DNA of 36,319 nucleotides from Nitrososphaerota archaeon (GCA_021163925.1 JAGGTD010000062.1:1-36319); one strand, 5' to 3'; counted from the stretch's first letter, positions 1-8,650 are shown. Numbers and translations: made by a program. Notes: generated from the sequence alone by a model not told the origin.

Positions 1-466
1 AGGTTATCTCGGTTAAGTCGCTGTCGGGTAGCAGCTCATACTCTATCCATGGAACATATGGTCCAACGTTATCGCCTAGATTCTCATCGCTCACTGGATC
101 GACGGCGTTCGGTCTAAGCGGAATCTCCTCCGAGGCCATCTCCACAGACTCCTCGATGATCGAAGGTATTAGGCTGAGGTAGGGGGATCTCGTCCCCAAT
201 TTGATGAAGAAGAATGGGACTCCAGTATCTTGACATATGGGTATCTCCTTCTCGGCCGCGTAGCGAGCGTTCTCAAGCATCATTTCATAAAATCTCTTGG
301 CGACGGGGTCTTCCTCGGCTTCCCTCTCCCCCCGAAGAGCTTTGAGGACATCGTCTGGAAGTTTAGTTGCGACCACCTTGATGAACTTGACGAGAAGCTC
401 TCTAAGCTCAGCTCCACTCAGGGTCACGCATTTTCCATCCACTCCTTCTAACTTAAATCTTCGCAT
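1..466 (-). CDS. Fumarate hydratase class I, alpha (N-terminal) subunit, 5' part only
   Basis: The gene runs off the left edge with no stop codon. Read on the minus strand from an ATG at 466, the product begins MRRFKLEGVDGKCVTLSG and contains LPDDVLKAL, AKRFYEMMLENARYAAE and ICQDTGVPFFFIKLG. The CQDTG motif carries the conserved [4Fe-4S] cysteine of class I fumarases and L-tartrate dehydratase alpha subunits. The enzyme interconverts fumarate and malate in the citrate cycle together with a beta subunit, which should lie to the left of the window. An in-frame GTG at 442 is an alternative start. Only 19 bases separate this start from the divergent cdc6 start. Family is clear; fumarase versus tartrate dehydratase cannot be settled from this part. 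Confidence 0.85.
   Translation of the reverse strand, partial: MRRFKLEGVDGKCVTLSGAELRELLVKFIKVVATKLPDDVLKALRGEREAEEDPVAKRFYEMMLENARYAAEKEIPICQDTGVPFFFIKLGTRSPYLSLIPSIIEESVEMASEEIPLRPNAVDPVSDENLGDNVGPYVPWIEYELLPDSDLTEIT
452..459 (+). promoter_or_regulatory. TATA-like box of cdc6
   Basis: CTTAAATC is centred about 30 bases before the ATG at 486, the spacing expected for an archaeal TATA box and a leaderless message. It lies inside the first codons of the divergent fumarase gene if that gene starts at 466. Confidence 0.45.
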
Positions 467-485
467 ACAAGGGTATTGGTGTGGG

Positions 486-1649
486 ATGAGGATCTTCAGG
501 GATGAGGAGAAGCTCTCGCCCGAATATGTTCCGAGGGCTCTACCTCATAGGGAGGGGGAGCTCAAGCTTCTGAAGACCTTCTTCAGCGGGGTTATCGCCG
601 GGACATCTAGGATCTCGACGAGGGTTATCATCACGGGATCCGTTGGAACTGGTAAGAGCGCGCTGGTCAAGCTCTTCGGTAGGCAGGCGAGGGAGGAGGC
701 GAGGAGGAGGGGAGTTGATCTAAGATTCCTCTACGTGAATTGTAGGATCAGTAAGACCATCTTCACGATCTTGACTAGGATGATCGAGCAGCTCAAGGCG
801 AGGATACCTATGAGAGGCTACTCCTATGAGGAGCTACTCCACAAGATTCTAAACTACTTTGAGCTGAAGAACATCTATGGGATCTTGGCCCTCGACGAGG
901 TCGACGCGCTTCTAGGCAGGGAGGAGAAGAACGCCCTATACTTCTTCAGTAGGATTGGGGAGGAGAGGGAGAGGGTTCCGAGGATTTCCGTCATCCTGAT
1001 AACCAGGAATCCAGAGATATTCGACGTATTGGATGAGAGCACTAAGAGCACCCTACTCGGAAACATAATCCACCTAGATGAATATAGTAGCGACCAACTA
1101 TACGATATCGTGAAGTTTAGGGCAGATGAGGCGCTGATCCCAGGAGTCTTGATGGAGAGCTCCTTGAGGCTGATAGCGGATCTGGCTGGCGAGAGGGGAG
1201 ATGCTCGATACGCTCTCGACATACTTTGGAGAGCTGGAAAATATGCTGAGGCCGAGGGTTCTCCGAGAATAACTCCAGAGCATGTTAGGAAGGCTTCGGC
1301 CAGCATCTACCCGGCGATTAGGAGGGAGCATCTCGAATATCTTGGAGACCATGAGAAGCTAATCCTCCTAGCCTTGAGTAGGGCCTTGAAGGAGGGGCAA
1401 GCCTATATCACCGCGAGCGACCTTCATCAACATTATAGGATTATCTGCGAAGAATACTCGACTCAGCCGAGAGCATATACTAGGTTTTGGGAGTATCTTC
1501 AGAGGTTGGATGACTTGGGGATAATCAGGATAAATGTTAGGAGTGAGGGGATCAAGGGTAGGAGATCATATATCTCGCTTCCAGGAATGCCTGTCTCGAT
1601 CTTGAGACGTGAATTGGAGTCGATCCTCGAAAAAGGTGAACGGGTTTAA
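486..1649 (+). CDS. cdc6: Orc1/Cdc6 replication initiator, AAA+ ATPase with winged helix
   Basis: This 387-aa protein has the Orc1/Cdc6 layout: an N-terminal YVPRALPHREGEL segment, an AAA+ domain with Walker A GSVGTGKS (51-58) and Walker B ALDEVD (135-140), a lid, and a C-terminal winged-helix region (about 310-380). Family members bind origin recognition boxes and load the MCM helicase; some paralogues are regulators. I start at ATG 486 because the longer open frame upstream (from 297) has no family similarity and lies antisense to the fumarase gene. A TATA-like box sits about 30 bases upstream. The stop overlaps the stop of the convergent rfcL. No cluster of origin boxes is visible right beside it. 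Confidence 0.93.
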   Translation: MRIFRDEEKLSPEYVPRALPHREGELKLLKTFFSGVIAGTSRISTRVIITGSVGTGKSALVKLFGRQAREEARRRGVDLRFLYVNCRISKTIFTILTRMIEQLKARIPMRGYSYEELLHKILNYFELKNIYGILALDEVDALLGREEKNALYFFSRIGEERERVPRISVILITRNPEIFDVLDESTKSTLLGNIIHLDEYSSDQLYDIVKFRADEALIPGVLMESSLRLIADLAGERGDARYALDILWRAGKYAEAEGSPRITPEHVRKASASIYPAIRREHLEYLGDHEKLILLALSRALKEGQAYITASDLHQHYRIICEEYSTQPRAYTRFWEYLQRLDDLGIIRINVRSEGIKGRRSYISLPGMPVSILRRELESILEKGERV

Positions 1650-2935
1650 CGCCTCCTCGTTCTCCGACCTCTCCCCCTCTTCTTGACAGCCACCTCAGCT
1701 ACCTCAACCTCGCCTTTCCCAGCCAGATATTTGACCTCACTCGGCGTAAACTCAAAGTATTCCGCCATCGCCTTGGCGTATTCATCACCTCTAGACATGA
1801 TGAATGATATGTATGGAAGCATGTGGGTTATGGCCTTAGAGGATGATAGGTGGAGCTTTCCAGCTATCTTGGAGGCTATAGAGCTTCTGAGTTCCCTCTC
1901 AGCCCTACTCCTCTGCATCAACCTAATCTTCGATGGGAATGTGAATTTCACGAATCCTTGGGGTTTAGTCTTCCTAGCCAAGGCCACCCCACCGGTCATC
2001 AAGGGAATCGCGTATCTCGTGAGCTTCCACTTCTGCTCCCTACTCGCCTTAGCCAAGAAAAGGTCTGCTCTAGCGAGAGCCTCATATGCCTCAGCCAGCT
2101 CCCCTGGATCGGGTATCTGCTCGGGGACATTCTCGATCAGCCAGGCATAGACCATGTCTAAGTCTATCTCAAGACCCTCTAACGCAGCCCTCGCCGCCCT
2201 AAGCGACTTCGTGTTGAAGATTATCCTCAAGGCCTGGAAGATCTCCCTCACCCTATTCCTCTCGCCAAGGGCTTCAACAGCGTCTACATCGACAACCTTC
2301 CTACCGCTAGCTATGGCCTGTAGATCGTTTATCGCGGATCTGAGGTCTCCCTCGGAGCGTTCGGCGAGCTTCTTCAAGGCGGCGTCGGTGACCTTAATCC
2401 CCTCCATCGAGGCTATCTCCTTAAGCCTCTTAACCACCTCAGACTTTCTAAGCCTCCTAAACTGGAGCATCAAACACCTATCTCGAATGGATGCGAGCCT
2501 CGGATCCCATGGATTATTCGCCACCAAGGCTATCGGAGTCCTCGTCTCATCGATTATCTTTCTGAGGGCCGATAGTCCTCCGGCATCCTCTCTTCCAGCG
2601 ATCCCATCGACCTCATCCACCAAGATTATCTTCTTAGTCGTCCCATCTAGGGTTGCTTGAAGCGAGGACTCCCCGACCACCATCTTCATCCTCTCTTCAT
2701 TCCTCCAATCGCTCGCATTGACTTCAACGACATCATATCCATGCTCCCTAGCATAGGCTAAGACCAAGCTCGTCTTCCCAACACCCGCGGGACCATAGAG
2801 TAGAACCGCCTTCTTCGATGGTTTTCCAAGCTCCCAGCTCCTCATCCACTCGACGAATGCCTTGACCGAATCCTTATTCCCAACGACCTCTGAAACCCTC
2901 TTAGGCCTATACTTCTCGACCCAGAGCTCCGTCAA
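1646..2935 (-). CDS. rfcL: Replication factor C large subunit (clamp loader)
   Basis: RfcL combines with RfcS to load the PCNA sliding clamp onto primed DNA. The 429-aa product opens with WVEKYRPKRVSEVVG, has Walker A GPAGVGKTS (48-56), Walker B IILVDEVDG (103-111) and the RDRC sensor segment, followed by the lid and collar domains. The start is TTG at 2935, six bases after the rfcS stop, so the two genes are one operon. The C terminus is a basic tail ending KKRGRGRRTRRR; I see no PCNA-interacting QxxLxxFF-type box, which many archaeal RfcL proteins carry there. The length is at the short end for the family. Confidence 0.95.
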   Translation of the reverse strand: MTELWVEKYRPKRVSEVVGNKDSVKAFVEWMRSWELGKPSKKAVLLYGPAGVGKTSLVLAYAREHGYDVVEVNASDWRNEERMKMVVGESSLQATLDGTTKKIILVDEVDGIAGREDAGGLSALRKIIDETRTPIALVANNPWDPRLASIRDRCLMLQFRRLRKSEVVKRLKEIASMEGIKVTDAALKKLAERSEGDLRSAINDLQAIASGRKVVDVDAVEALGERNRVREIFQALRIIFNTKSLRAARAALEGLEIDLDMVYAWLIENVPEQIPDPGELAEAYEALARADLFLAKASREQKWKLTRYAIPLMTGGVALARKTKPQGFVKFTFPSKIRLMQRSRAERELRSSIASKIAGKLHLSSSKAITHMLPYISFIMSRGDEYAKAMAEYFEFTPSEVKYLAGKGEVEVAEVAVKKRGRGRRTRRR

Positions 2936-2941
2936 TCCCCA

Positions 2942-3931
2942 TCACTTCGATCCCTTACCTTTTGCGGCGACTCGGGCCAAGAACGCCATTAACTGGACTT
3001 CAGGTGTTCCACCCTCCGTGATCCTATAATCGACTTCTCCGAGGAGGTCTAGGAGGTCGAGCTTATCCTCTTCGGGTAGGTTGAGATAGAATAGTTCCCT
3101 ATAGATCGCGGAGATCAGGTCAGATGGCATTATCCCCTGAACATAGAGCAGTTTCCTAACCTCATCCCTCATCTCCTTAAACTTCCCGCTCAAGGCTAGC
3201 TCCAAGATCTTCCTAACCTCCCCCCTACTGACATATCCCATAACCTGGTAGACGGTCTTCTCATCGATCTTCCTAGAGATCGACGCCGATGCTTGGAGAG
3301 TGTTTATCGCCTTCCTCATATCTCCCTCGGAGAAGTCGTAGATGACCTCGAGTGCTTGATCATCGATCTCCAAGCCCTCCTTCTCAGCGATGTTCCTCAA
3401 GTGTTTGATGACATCCTTCTTTAATAATGGCCTGAATCTGAAGACCGCGCACCTCGATTGGATCGGCTCGATTATCCTATTGCTATAGTTCGCGGCCAAG
3501 ATAAACCTACAGGTTGCCGAATATTGCTCCATAACCCTCCTAAATGCGTGTTGGGCGTCATCGGTCAATTGATCGCTCTCATCCAATAGGAGTATCTTGA
3601 ATCCGAGGCCGCCCATCGGGATCTGCCTAGCGAACATCTTAACCTTCTCCCTAATCGTCTGGATTCCACGCTCATCAGATGCGTTGATCTCCATGAAGTG
3701 GCCATCATCGATATATCTGTCGCCGAATAGGTCTCTCGCGAAGGCGTGGGCGGTGGCGGTCTTCCCGACTCCAGGCGGCCCTGCGAAGAGCATGTGGGGG
3801 ACGGCCTTCGTCTTTAAGATATTCTTTAGACTATTAACCACCTCCTCCTGATCTATTATCTCATCTAGGGATTTTGGTCTATATTTCTCGACCCATGGCA
3901 GGGTCGCTATCGCCTCAAGGCTCGAACTCAT
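2942..3931 (-). CDS. rfcS: Replication factor C small subunit (clamp loader)
   Basis: A 329-aa AAA+ protein and the typical archaeal RfcS: PWVEKYRPKSLDEI near the N terminus, Walker A GPPGVGKTA (51-59), Walker B LLLDESD (114-120) and the arginine-finger motif SRC (159-161). DESD replaces the more usual DEAD box of archaeal RfcS, a mild change. Several RfcS copies with one RfcL form the clamp loader. It is the first gene of the rfcS-rfcL operon. A TATA-like TAAATTAAG at 3987-3995 would give a short leader. Only one RfcS gene is seen in this window. Confidence 0.97.
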   Translation of the reverse strand: MSSSLEAIATLPWVEKYRPKSLDEIIDQEEVVNSLKNILKTKAVPHMLFAGPPGVGKTATAHAFARDLFGDRYIDDGHFMEINASDERGIQTIREKVKMFARQIPMGGLGFKILLLDESDQLTDDAQHAFRRVMEQYSATCRFILAANYSNRIIEPIQSRCAVFRFRPLLKKDVIKHLRNIAEKEGLEIDDQALEVIYDFSEGDMRKAINTLQASASISRKIDEKTVYQVMGYVSRGEVRKILELALSGKFKEMRDEVRKLLYVQGIMPSDLISAIYRELFYLNLPEEDKLDLLDLLGEVDYRITEGGTPEVQLMAFLARVAAKGKGSK

Positions 3932-4031
3932 CCAGCGATAGAGCTATAGCGCCTCTAATTAGGCTTTTCATCGAGTTTGAGATGAGTAAATTAAGACCCC
4001 TTCTCCAAGTATTATCCTAGACAGTCCCGAA

Positions 4032-4778
4032 CTATAACCTTAGATCGAGGATTTCAGCCGCATTCCTCCCAGTGGCCTCTATGACCTTCTCGATGGGAAC
4101 TCCTTTAATCTTGCCTATCCACTCCGCCGAGACTAGGATATTCCATGGATAATTTACTTGACCAGCGACTGGGGAGAGGACTGGAGAATCGCTCTCAAGA
4201 AGTAGGTTCTCCAGGGGAATCCTCTTAACTAGATTTCTCTTTTGCTGGCTCCTCGCTATCGATGGTGGGATGCTGAACATATAACCTTTCTCAACGGCCT
4301 TCACAGCATGTTTGGCTGCTCCATCGAATGCATGCATGATCACCCTCTCCGCCTTCATCTCGAAGAGTATCTCAAGCGCATATCTCCCAGCGCTTCTCGA
4401 ATGTATTATGAGTGGTAGGTCGAGGCTCTTTGAAAGCTCTATGAACTCCCTAAAGACTCTCCTCTGCCTATTCCTCTCCTCATCATCTCTCACGCGCCAA
4501 TAATCCAATCCAACCTCGCCTATCGCGACGATCCTCCTCGACTCTCTACCTATCAATTCGATGACCCGTTCATAGCCTTCCAGCATATATGGGCTGACGC
4601 CTAACGATGGATAGACGATCCTATAATCCGATATCTCTAAAGCCTTTAACCCGTCTTCATAGCCTAGCCCGGATGTGATAATCGCCTTGACTCCAGCTTC
4701 AACAGACTTCTCGACGACCTCCCTAACCCTGCCCTCAAACTCTGGAGCTGTTAAATGGCAATGGACGTCTATCAACAT
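4032..4778 (-). CDS. TatD-family metal-dependent DNase
   Basis: A 248-aa TIM-barrel hydrolase of the TatD family. Metal-ligand motifs are in the expected order: DVHCHL near the N terminus, GEVGLDYW, a histidine in IIHSRSAG, HAFDG, and ESDSP near the C terminus. TatD proteins are metal-dependent nucleases, mostly 3'-5' exonuclease or endonuclease activity; the substrate here is unknown. The ATG start at 4778 has a TATA-like GTTTAAGAG about 35 bases upstream. It is transcribed alone between rfcS and the SixA-like gene. Confidence 0.9.
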   Translation of the reverse strand: MLIDVHCHLTAPEFEGRVREVVEKSVEAGVKAIITSGLGYEDGLKALEISDYRIVYPSLGVSPYMLEGYERVIELIGRESRRIVAIGEVGLDYWRVRDDEERNRQRRVFREFIELSKSLDLPLIIHSRSAGRYALEILFEMKAERVIMHAFDGAAKHAVKAVEKGYMFSIPPSIARSQQKRNLVKRIPLENLLLESDSPVLSPVAGQVNYPWNILVSAEWIGKIKGVPIEKVIEATGRNAAEILDLRL

Positions 4779-4840
4779 TCTTGGATCGTGGAATGGTTTC
4801 AGGATTATCTCTTAAACCTAACCATCTCCCATGAATTCAC

Positions 4841-5314
4841 TTAATCGAGGATGCTCTCTGGGAGTATATCTGGCCTGATCACCCATAGAATACTCCACCT
4901 CTCATCCTTCTCCAAGCAGACCACCCCGCCATACCTGAATCTAACGATCTCTAGGTCATCTCTCCCCGTTAAGAGTAGGCTCGCGAGCCTCTTGAGGTGG
5001 GGTAGGTGGCCGACTAGCATCAAGTCATGTTCACTCTCATCGAGCTTCTCAGCCCAGATCCGAGGATCTGCGAGAGGATCTAAGCCCTCCACCGCCTCAA
5101 CTCCCTCCACGGGCTTAACATATCTTGCTATTAGCTCAGCGGTTTGAGCGGCTCTAAGCTTTCCGCTATGGAATATCCGATCCACCCTAACCCCAATCCT
5201 CGCTAAAAATCTCCCAACCCGCTCAACCTCAGCCCTCCCACCTTCGGTTAAGGGTCTAGCTGGATCTTCTTCCTTCTTTTTCGCTTCGCCATGCTGGATT
5301 AAGTATATCCTCAT
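4841..5314 (-). CDS. SixA-like phosphohistidine phosphatase
   Basis: A histidine-phosphatase superfamily protein of 157 aa. It has the N-terminal catalytic motif YLIQHGEAKKKEEDPARPLTEGG, a central LRAAQTAE and the second catalytic histidine in LVGHLPHLKRL. Glutamine stands where SixA usually has arginine of the RHG motif; I recall the same change in other archaeal members. The substrate is not known; E. coli SixA acts on phosphohistidine proteins. I start at ATG 5314 (MRIYLIQHG) rather than ATG 5323 because a TATA-like GATAAAGATT at 5339-5348 is about 30 bases upstream. Confidence 0.82.
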   Translation of the reverse strand: MRIYLIQHGEAKKKEEDPARPLTEGGRAEVERVGRFLARIGVRVDRIFHSGKLRAAQTAELIARYVKPVEGVEAVEGLDPLADPRIWAEKLDESEHDLMLVGHLPHLKRLASLLLTGRDDLEIVRFRYGGVVCLEKDERWSILWVIRPDILPESILD

Positions 5315-5419
5315 ATTAGACATAGGTTGCTAAGTTTGAGATAAAGATTTTCTGGAATGTTGGAGATCGCGTGGAGCTTAAATCACCCCACATAATCCCT
5401 TGATTATTGTTTGAAAACT

Positions 5420-5428
5420 CTTTTAAGA
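5420..5428 (+). promoter_or_regulatory. TATA-like box that fixes the start of the UPF0173 gene
   Basis: CTTTTAAGA is centred 26 bases before ATG 5450. This favours a leaderless start at 5450 over the in-frame TTG at 5411, which lies upstream of this box. Confidence 0.45.
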
Positions 5429-5449
5429 GACCTCATCGCTGAATCTAGT

Positions 5450-6106
5450 ATGCCATACACATATCAGGGTGTGGAGATTAGCTGGCTCGGCCACGCGGCC
5501 TTCCTACTGAAGCACTCTGGAAAACTGATTTACATAGACCCATATAAGATTAGGTCCAAGGGTTCGGCCGACATAATTCTAGTGACCCACGAGCACTTCG
5601 ACCATCTTAGCCCAGATGATTTGAGGAAGATCGTCAAACATGACACGGATATAGTTGCGCCGAGATCGTGTGAGGGTAAGCTTAAGGGGCTTGGAGCCGG
5701 GATAATCAAGCTAGTCAAGCCCGGAGATAAGGTGATGGTTAAGGATGTGGAGGTCGAGGCCATCCCAGCCTACAACTTGACGAAGTTCAGGGCTCCTGGG
5801 ATACCGTATCATCCAAGGGAGGCTGGCGGAGTTGGATACATACTAAACTTAGATGGTGTCAGGATTTATCATGCTGGGGATACTGACTTCATTCCAGAGA
5901 TGAGGGAGCTTAAGGTCGATGTCGCCTTAATCCCCGTGAGCGGAACCTATGTGATGACTGCGGAGGAGGCTGCCGAGGCGGTGAACACGTTCAAGCCGAA
6001 GCTCGCGATCCCGATGCACTATGGATCCATCGTTGGGAGTAGGAGGGATGCGGAGAGGTTTAAGGAGCTGGCGGAAGTCGAGGTCGTCATCTTGGAGCGT
6101 GAATAA
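5450..6106 (+). CDS. UPF0173 metallo-beta-lactamase-fold hydrolase
   Basis: A 218-aa metallo-beta-lactamase-fold protein of the UPF0173 type. It starts EISWLGHAAFLL, has the zinc motif THEHFDHLS, a GDTDF aspartate motif and the C-terminal IPMHYGS histidine. Family members are widespread small hydrolases of unknown physiological substrate. Start chosen at ATG 5450 from the TATA position. Its last codons overlap the first codons of the next gene on the same strand, so the two are probably co-transcribed. Confidence 0.88.
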   Translation: MPYTYQGVEISWLGHAAFLLKHSGKLIYIDPYKIRSKGSADIILVTHEHFDHLSPDDLRKIVKHDTDIVAPRSCEGKLKGLGAGIIKLVKPGDKVMVKDVEVEAIPAYNLTKFRAPGIPYHPREAGGVGYILNLDGVRIYHAGDTDFIPEMRELKVDVALIPVSGTYVMTAEEAAEAVNTFKPKLAIPMHYGSIVGSRRDAERFKELAEVEVVILERE

Positions 6107-6524
6107 ATTGGATGGAAAACACGAGTTCCAGTACCATGGATCCCTAAACATCTACGATGGATCAAATCTGATTCAAACCTACGACTCATGGAGATGCAAT
6201 AAATGCGGAATCGTCAGAATATGCATTAGGAGACCTGGAAAGATTGAGCCTGAGTTCCTCGAGGATCCATCGAGTCCGGATGAGCGTTGGATGATTCTGA
6301 TCTGTAAGGCTGAGAAGCCGAGGGTTGAAACATATTCGGTCAAACCTGGAGAGACTATTAGGCATGAATGCGTCGATGGAAGGGTGATCGAGTTCGAGGG
6401 AGATGTGAAGTTCGAGGCCAAGGTGGCGGAAAACCATTACCTCTACAGGTTTGAGGACGTTCTAAATGGGTTCATAGATGTATCCGAGGATCCCCCTAAG
6501 GTCGTTGTCCCGAAGAGATCCTAG
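6099..6524 (+). CDS. Hypothetical protein with a CxxC motif
   Basis: I do not recognise this 141-aa protein. It contains one CxxC pair in WRCNKCGIVRICIRR, like half of a zinc ribbon, followed by beta-rich sequence with no membrane segment or signal peptide. The start may be GTG 6099, overlapping the UPF0173 stop, or TTG 6108, which is better placed behind the GGAG at 6094-6097. Coupling to the UPF0173 gene suggests a joint transcript. Its TAG stop overlaps the stop of the convergent radical SAM gene within a CTAG palindrome. Frame and context support a real gene. Confidence 0.7.
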   Translation: MNKLDGKHEFQYHGSLNIYDGSNLIQTYDSWRCNKCGIVRICIRRPGKIEPEFLEDPSSPDERWMILICKAEKPRVETYSVKPGETIRHECVDGRVIEFEGDVKFEAKVAENHYLYRFEDVLNGFIDVSEDPPKVVVPKRS

Positions 6525-7672
6525 GAGACGGGCCTATAGACTATTCCGAGCTCATCGGCGTAGCTATAAGCTTCATGCATCTCATCGCTTCTAGGTCTCC
6601 TCGACACATCTCGATACCTTTCAGGGTTTTCGAGGACTAGGTGATCTGGCCTATACTGCCCCATTATATTGACCAGAACCCTATCCTTCAGATTCTCTGA
6701 GATCCACTTCAAGATAGGCTTTGTATCACATTCGAGATGATTTGGGAGGACTAGATGTCTGATTATCATATCTCCATGTCTGGCGGCGATTAGATGATTC
6801 CTTGTAACTACCTCCCTATATCCAAGCCTCCCCCGAACATTTGACAGCCTCTTCGCGCACTCATTACTCCAATACTTGAAGTCTGGGAGCCAGATGTCCA
6901 CGAGATCCTTTAGGAGGTTCATGGACTCCCCACTCATATACATATTGCTGTTCCAGAGTATTGGGACATTGACATCGAGATACTTCAACGACTCGATTAT
7001 CACATGGAGGTTTGGGGTCGGCTCGCCCCCAACATAGTTTATGTTCGCCGCCCCATCCACCCTAAGCTTCTTCGCGATCGCTGCGAGTGTCTTGGCATTA
7101 ACCTCTACTCCCGCGTCCTCAAGCCTCCCCTTTGGATGCGAGATGTCCCAGTTCTGGCAGAAGACGCAGTGGAAGTTGCATGATACGAAGAATATGGTTC
7201 CAGATCCTCCCTGTTTATCCGTCCCTATTAGGGGCGCCTCCTCGCCATAGTGGTGGAAGAATGAGGCGACATAAGCCTTGTCGGCCAGCTTACAGACCCC
7301 CCTCATCCCCGAGAGCCTATCGACTCCACATCTCCATTCACAGAACCTACATCTCCTAAGAATCCTCCTCGCGAGCTCGATCTTTAGGTCTAGGTATGAG
7401 GGCTGGACGGGTTTAAGCTTCTCATAATCCACGCCGGATCCATAGTATTGCTTGAATAGCTCTTCAGCCTCCTCATGCAATTCTTCATGTAGGTTCCAGA
7501 GCTTCTCCTCCCTCAACTCCTTTAACCCATCCACAGCCTTAATCGACTTAACTATCATGAACTTCGCCGGGGTCTCGTCGAGCATCACAGACCTATACCA
7601 TCCAAGCCTACGCTTAACCTCTGGATCCCTCCAAACCAGCGAGGCATCGGGTCTAAAGAGCCTAATCCACAA
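6521..7672 (-). CDS. PflX-like radical SAM protein (activase-related)
   Basis: A 383-aa radical SAM enzyme with the CxxxCxxC cluster motif in SCNFHCVFCQNWDIS. A separate set of cysteines lies before it (CRFCEWRCGVDR...GVC), as in the PflX / pyruvate formate-lyase activating enzyme-related family (COG1313-like); these could bind zinc or a second cluster. NYVGGEPTPN is the conserved post-cluster strand. The target protein or substrate of this family is not established, so the activase name should not be taken literally. The start is TTG 7672, with GGAGG three bases upstream. Confidence 0.83.
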   Translation of the reverse strand: MWIRLFRPDASLVWRDPEVKRRLGWYRSVMLDETPAKFMIVKSIKAVDGLKELREEKLWNLHEELHEEAEELFKQYYGSGVDYEKLKPVQPSYLDLKIELARRILRRCRFCEWRCGVDRLSGMRGVCKLADKAYVASFFHHYGEEAPLIGTDKQGGSGTIFFVSCNFHCVFCQNWDISHPKGRLEDAGVEVNAKTLAAIAKKLRVDGAANINYVGGEPTPNLHVIIESLKYLDVNVPILWNSNMYMSGESMNLLKDLVDIWLPDFKYWSNECAKRLSNVRGRLGYREVVTRNHLIAARHGDMIIRHLVLPNHLECDTKPILKWISENLKDRVLVNIMGQYRPDHLVLENPERYRDVSRRPRSDEMHEAYSYADELGIVYRPVS

Positions 7673-7740
7673 GAACCTCCAACCATAGCTGGTGAGATGA
7701 GGATAAAAATGTTATTCTTAAGCCGTCCAATACTCTTTAT

Positions 7741-8136
7741 ATGAGCCGTTTGGAAAGGCATCCGGAAAGCGCCCTAAAGCTCTTCGCGGAGATGAGCGAT
7801 AGGGAGCACGCCATCTTCGAGGCTGGGATATGTTTAGCGTCAATCCTCCATCAATTGATAGGTCTCCCAGTTAAGGCGGATGAGGAATTCCTAGAAAACT
7901 TGGTGGAAGTCGCTCAGAGATCGTTCAGCCTCCAGCCATTTAGAGCCGATGTGAGGATAAAGATCCTCAAGGATAGGTTGAAGATCTCAAAGAGCTATGG
8001 ATATGGCGTAATCTCTCCAGAATCATTGGATGTGAGAGTTGAAGTTAGATATGGTGAGGCTAGGGCGGTTGGAAGGTTAAGGTATGTGGATGAACTCGAC
8101 TATCCCTTAATGTATGTTGAGGAGGTCAATCCTTGA
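7741..8136 (+). CDS. mptD: MptD-like archaeal 7,8-dihydroneopterin aldolase
   Basis: A 131-aa protein matching my knowledge of the archaeal MptD family: DREHAIFEAGICLASILHQ, GLPV, a SLQPFRADVRI segment and the C-terminal ELDYPLMYVEEV. MptD in methanogens converts dihydroneopterin to 6-hydroxymethyl-dihydropterin in tetrahydromethanopterin synthesis. Its presence suggests the organism makes a methanopterin- or folate-type C1 carrier. The ATG at 7741 lies about 25 bases after a TTCTTAAG box, so the message may be leaderless. Its last 11 bases overlap the convergent dcd gene. Assignment rests on motif recall without an alignment. Confidence 0.72.
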   Translation: MSRLERHPESALKLFAEMSDREHAIFEAGICLASILHQLIGLPVKADEEFLENLVEVAQRSFSLQPFRADVRIKILKDRLKISKSYGYGVISPESLDVRVEVRYGEARAVGRLRYVDELDYPLMYVEEVNP

Positions 8137-8650
8137 AGGATGGAAGCCTAACCCCCCTCTGGCCCTGATACCTCCCCATATACGGCTTCTCGACTGGAGA
8201 TGAGAGCTTCGCGAAGACGACGTGGATGAACCTATCGCCGGCGTAGAGCTTCACTGGAAAGTCTCCACCGACCAGCTCTATGGTGAGCTGTCCCTCGAAG
8301 TTCGCATCTATAATTGTTGGGGGGATGGTCAATCCAATCCTAGCGTAGCTGCTCCTGAGGTTCACAAAGCCCATCAAGTCTAGTGGAAGCTTGATGTATT
8401 CTATCGTGTGTAGGAGGACGTGCTCCCTCGGATTTATCACGAACTCCCTACCTCTCTCGATCACATAATATTTCTCGATATCTTCATGGGCGTGGACGTC
8501 GAAGAGCTTATCCGAGTTCTTCATCCTAGCTATCTCCTCTCCAATCCTCAGGTCGAGCCCATTCTCCCTCACCACATCGTCTCTAAAGGGCTCTATCCTC
8601 AGCCTGCCACTCCTAATATAGTTCCAGAGGTCGAAGTCGCTTAAGATCAT
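8126..8650 (-). CDS. dcd: dCTP deaminase
   Basis: A 174-aa trimeric dUTPase-fold enzyme that deaminates dCTP to dUTP, supplying dUMP for thymidylate. Diagnostic motifs are MILSDFDLWNYI at the N terminus, VNLRSSYARIGL (substrate-binding arginine and serine) and IIDANFEGQLTIEL, containing the catalytic glutamate. A bifunctional dCTP deaminase/dUTPase cannot be excluded. ATG 8650 has an AGGAG just upstream and a TATA-like CTTAAATTG (8674-8682 on the plus strand) about 28 bases away. It converges with the mptD-like gene. Confidence 0.92.
   Translation of the reverse strand: MILSDFDLWNYIRSGRLRIEPFRDDVVRENGLDLRIGEEIARMKNSDKLFDVHAHEDIEKYYVIERGREFVINPREHVLLHTIEYIKLPLDLMGFVNLRSSYARIGLTIPPTIIDANFEGQLTIELVGGDFPVKLYAGDRFIHVVFAKLSSPVEKPYMGRYQGQRGVRLPSFKD

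Noticed and set aside
230-451. Plus-strand open frame of 73 codons near the left edge
   Set aside because: It lies antisense to the partial fumarase gene, whose minus-strand frame has clear family motifs; the plus-strand translation has none.
875-1306. 143-codon frame antisense to cdc6
   Set aside because: Serine-rich product with no family similarity, wholly inside the Orc1/Cdc6 coding region.
2154-2660. 168-codon plus-strand frame inside rfcL
   Set aside because: Antisense to a conserved AAA+ gene, with no domain of its own.
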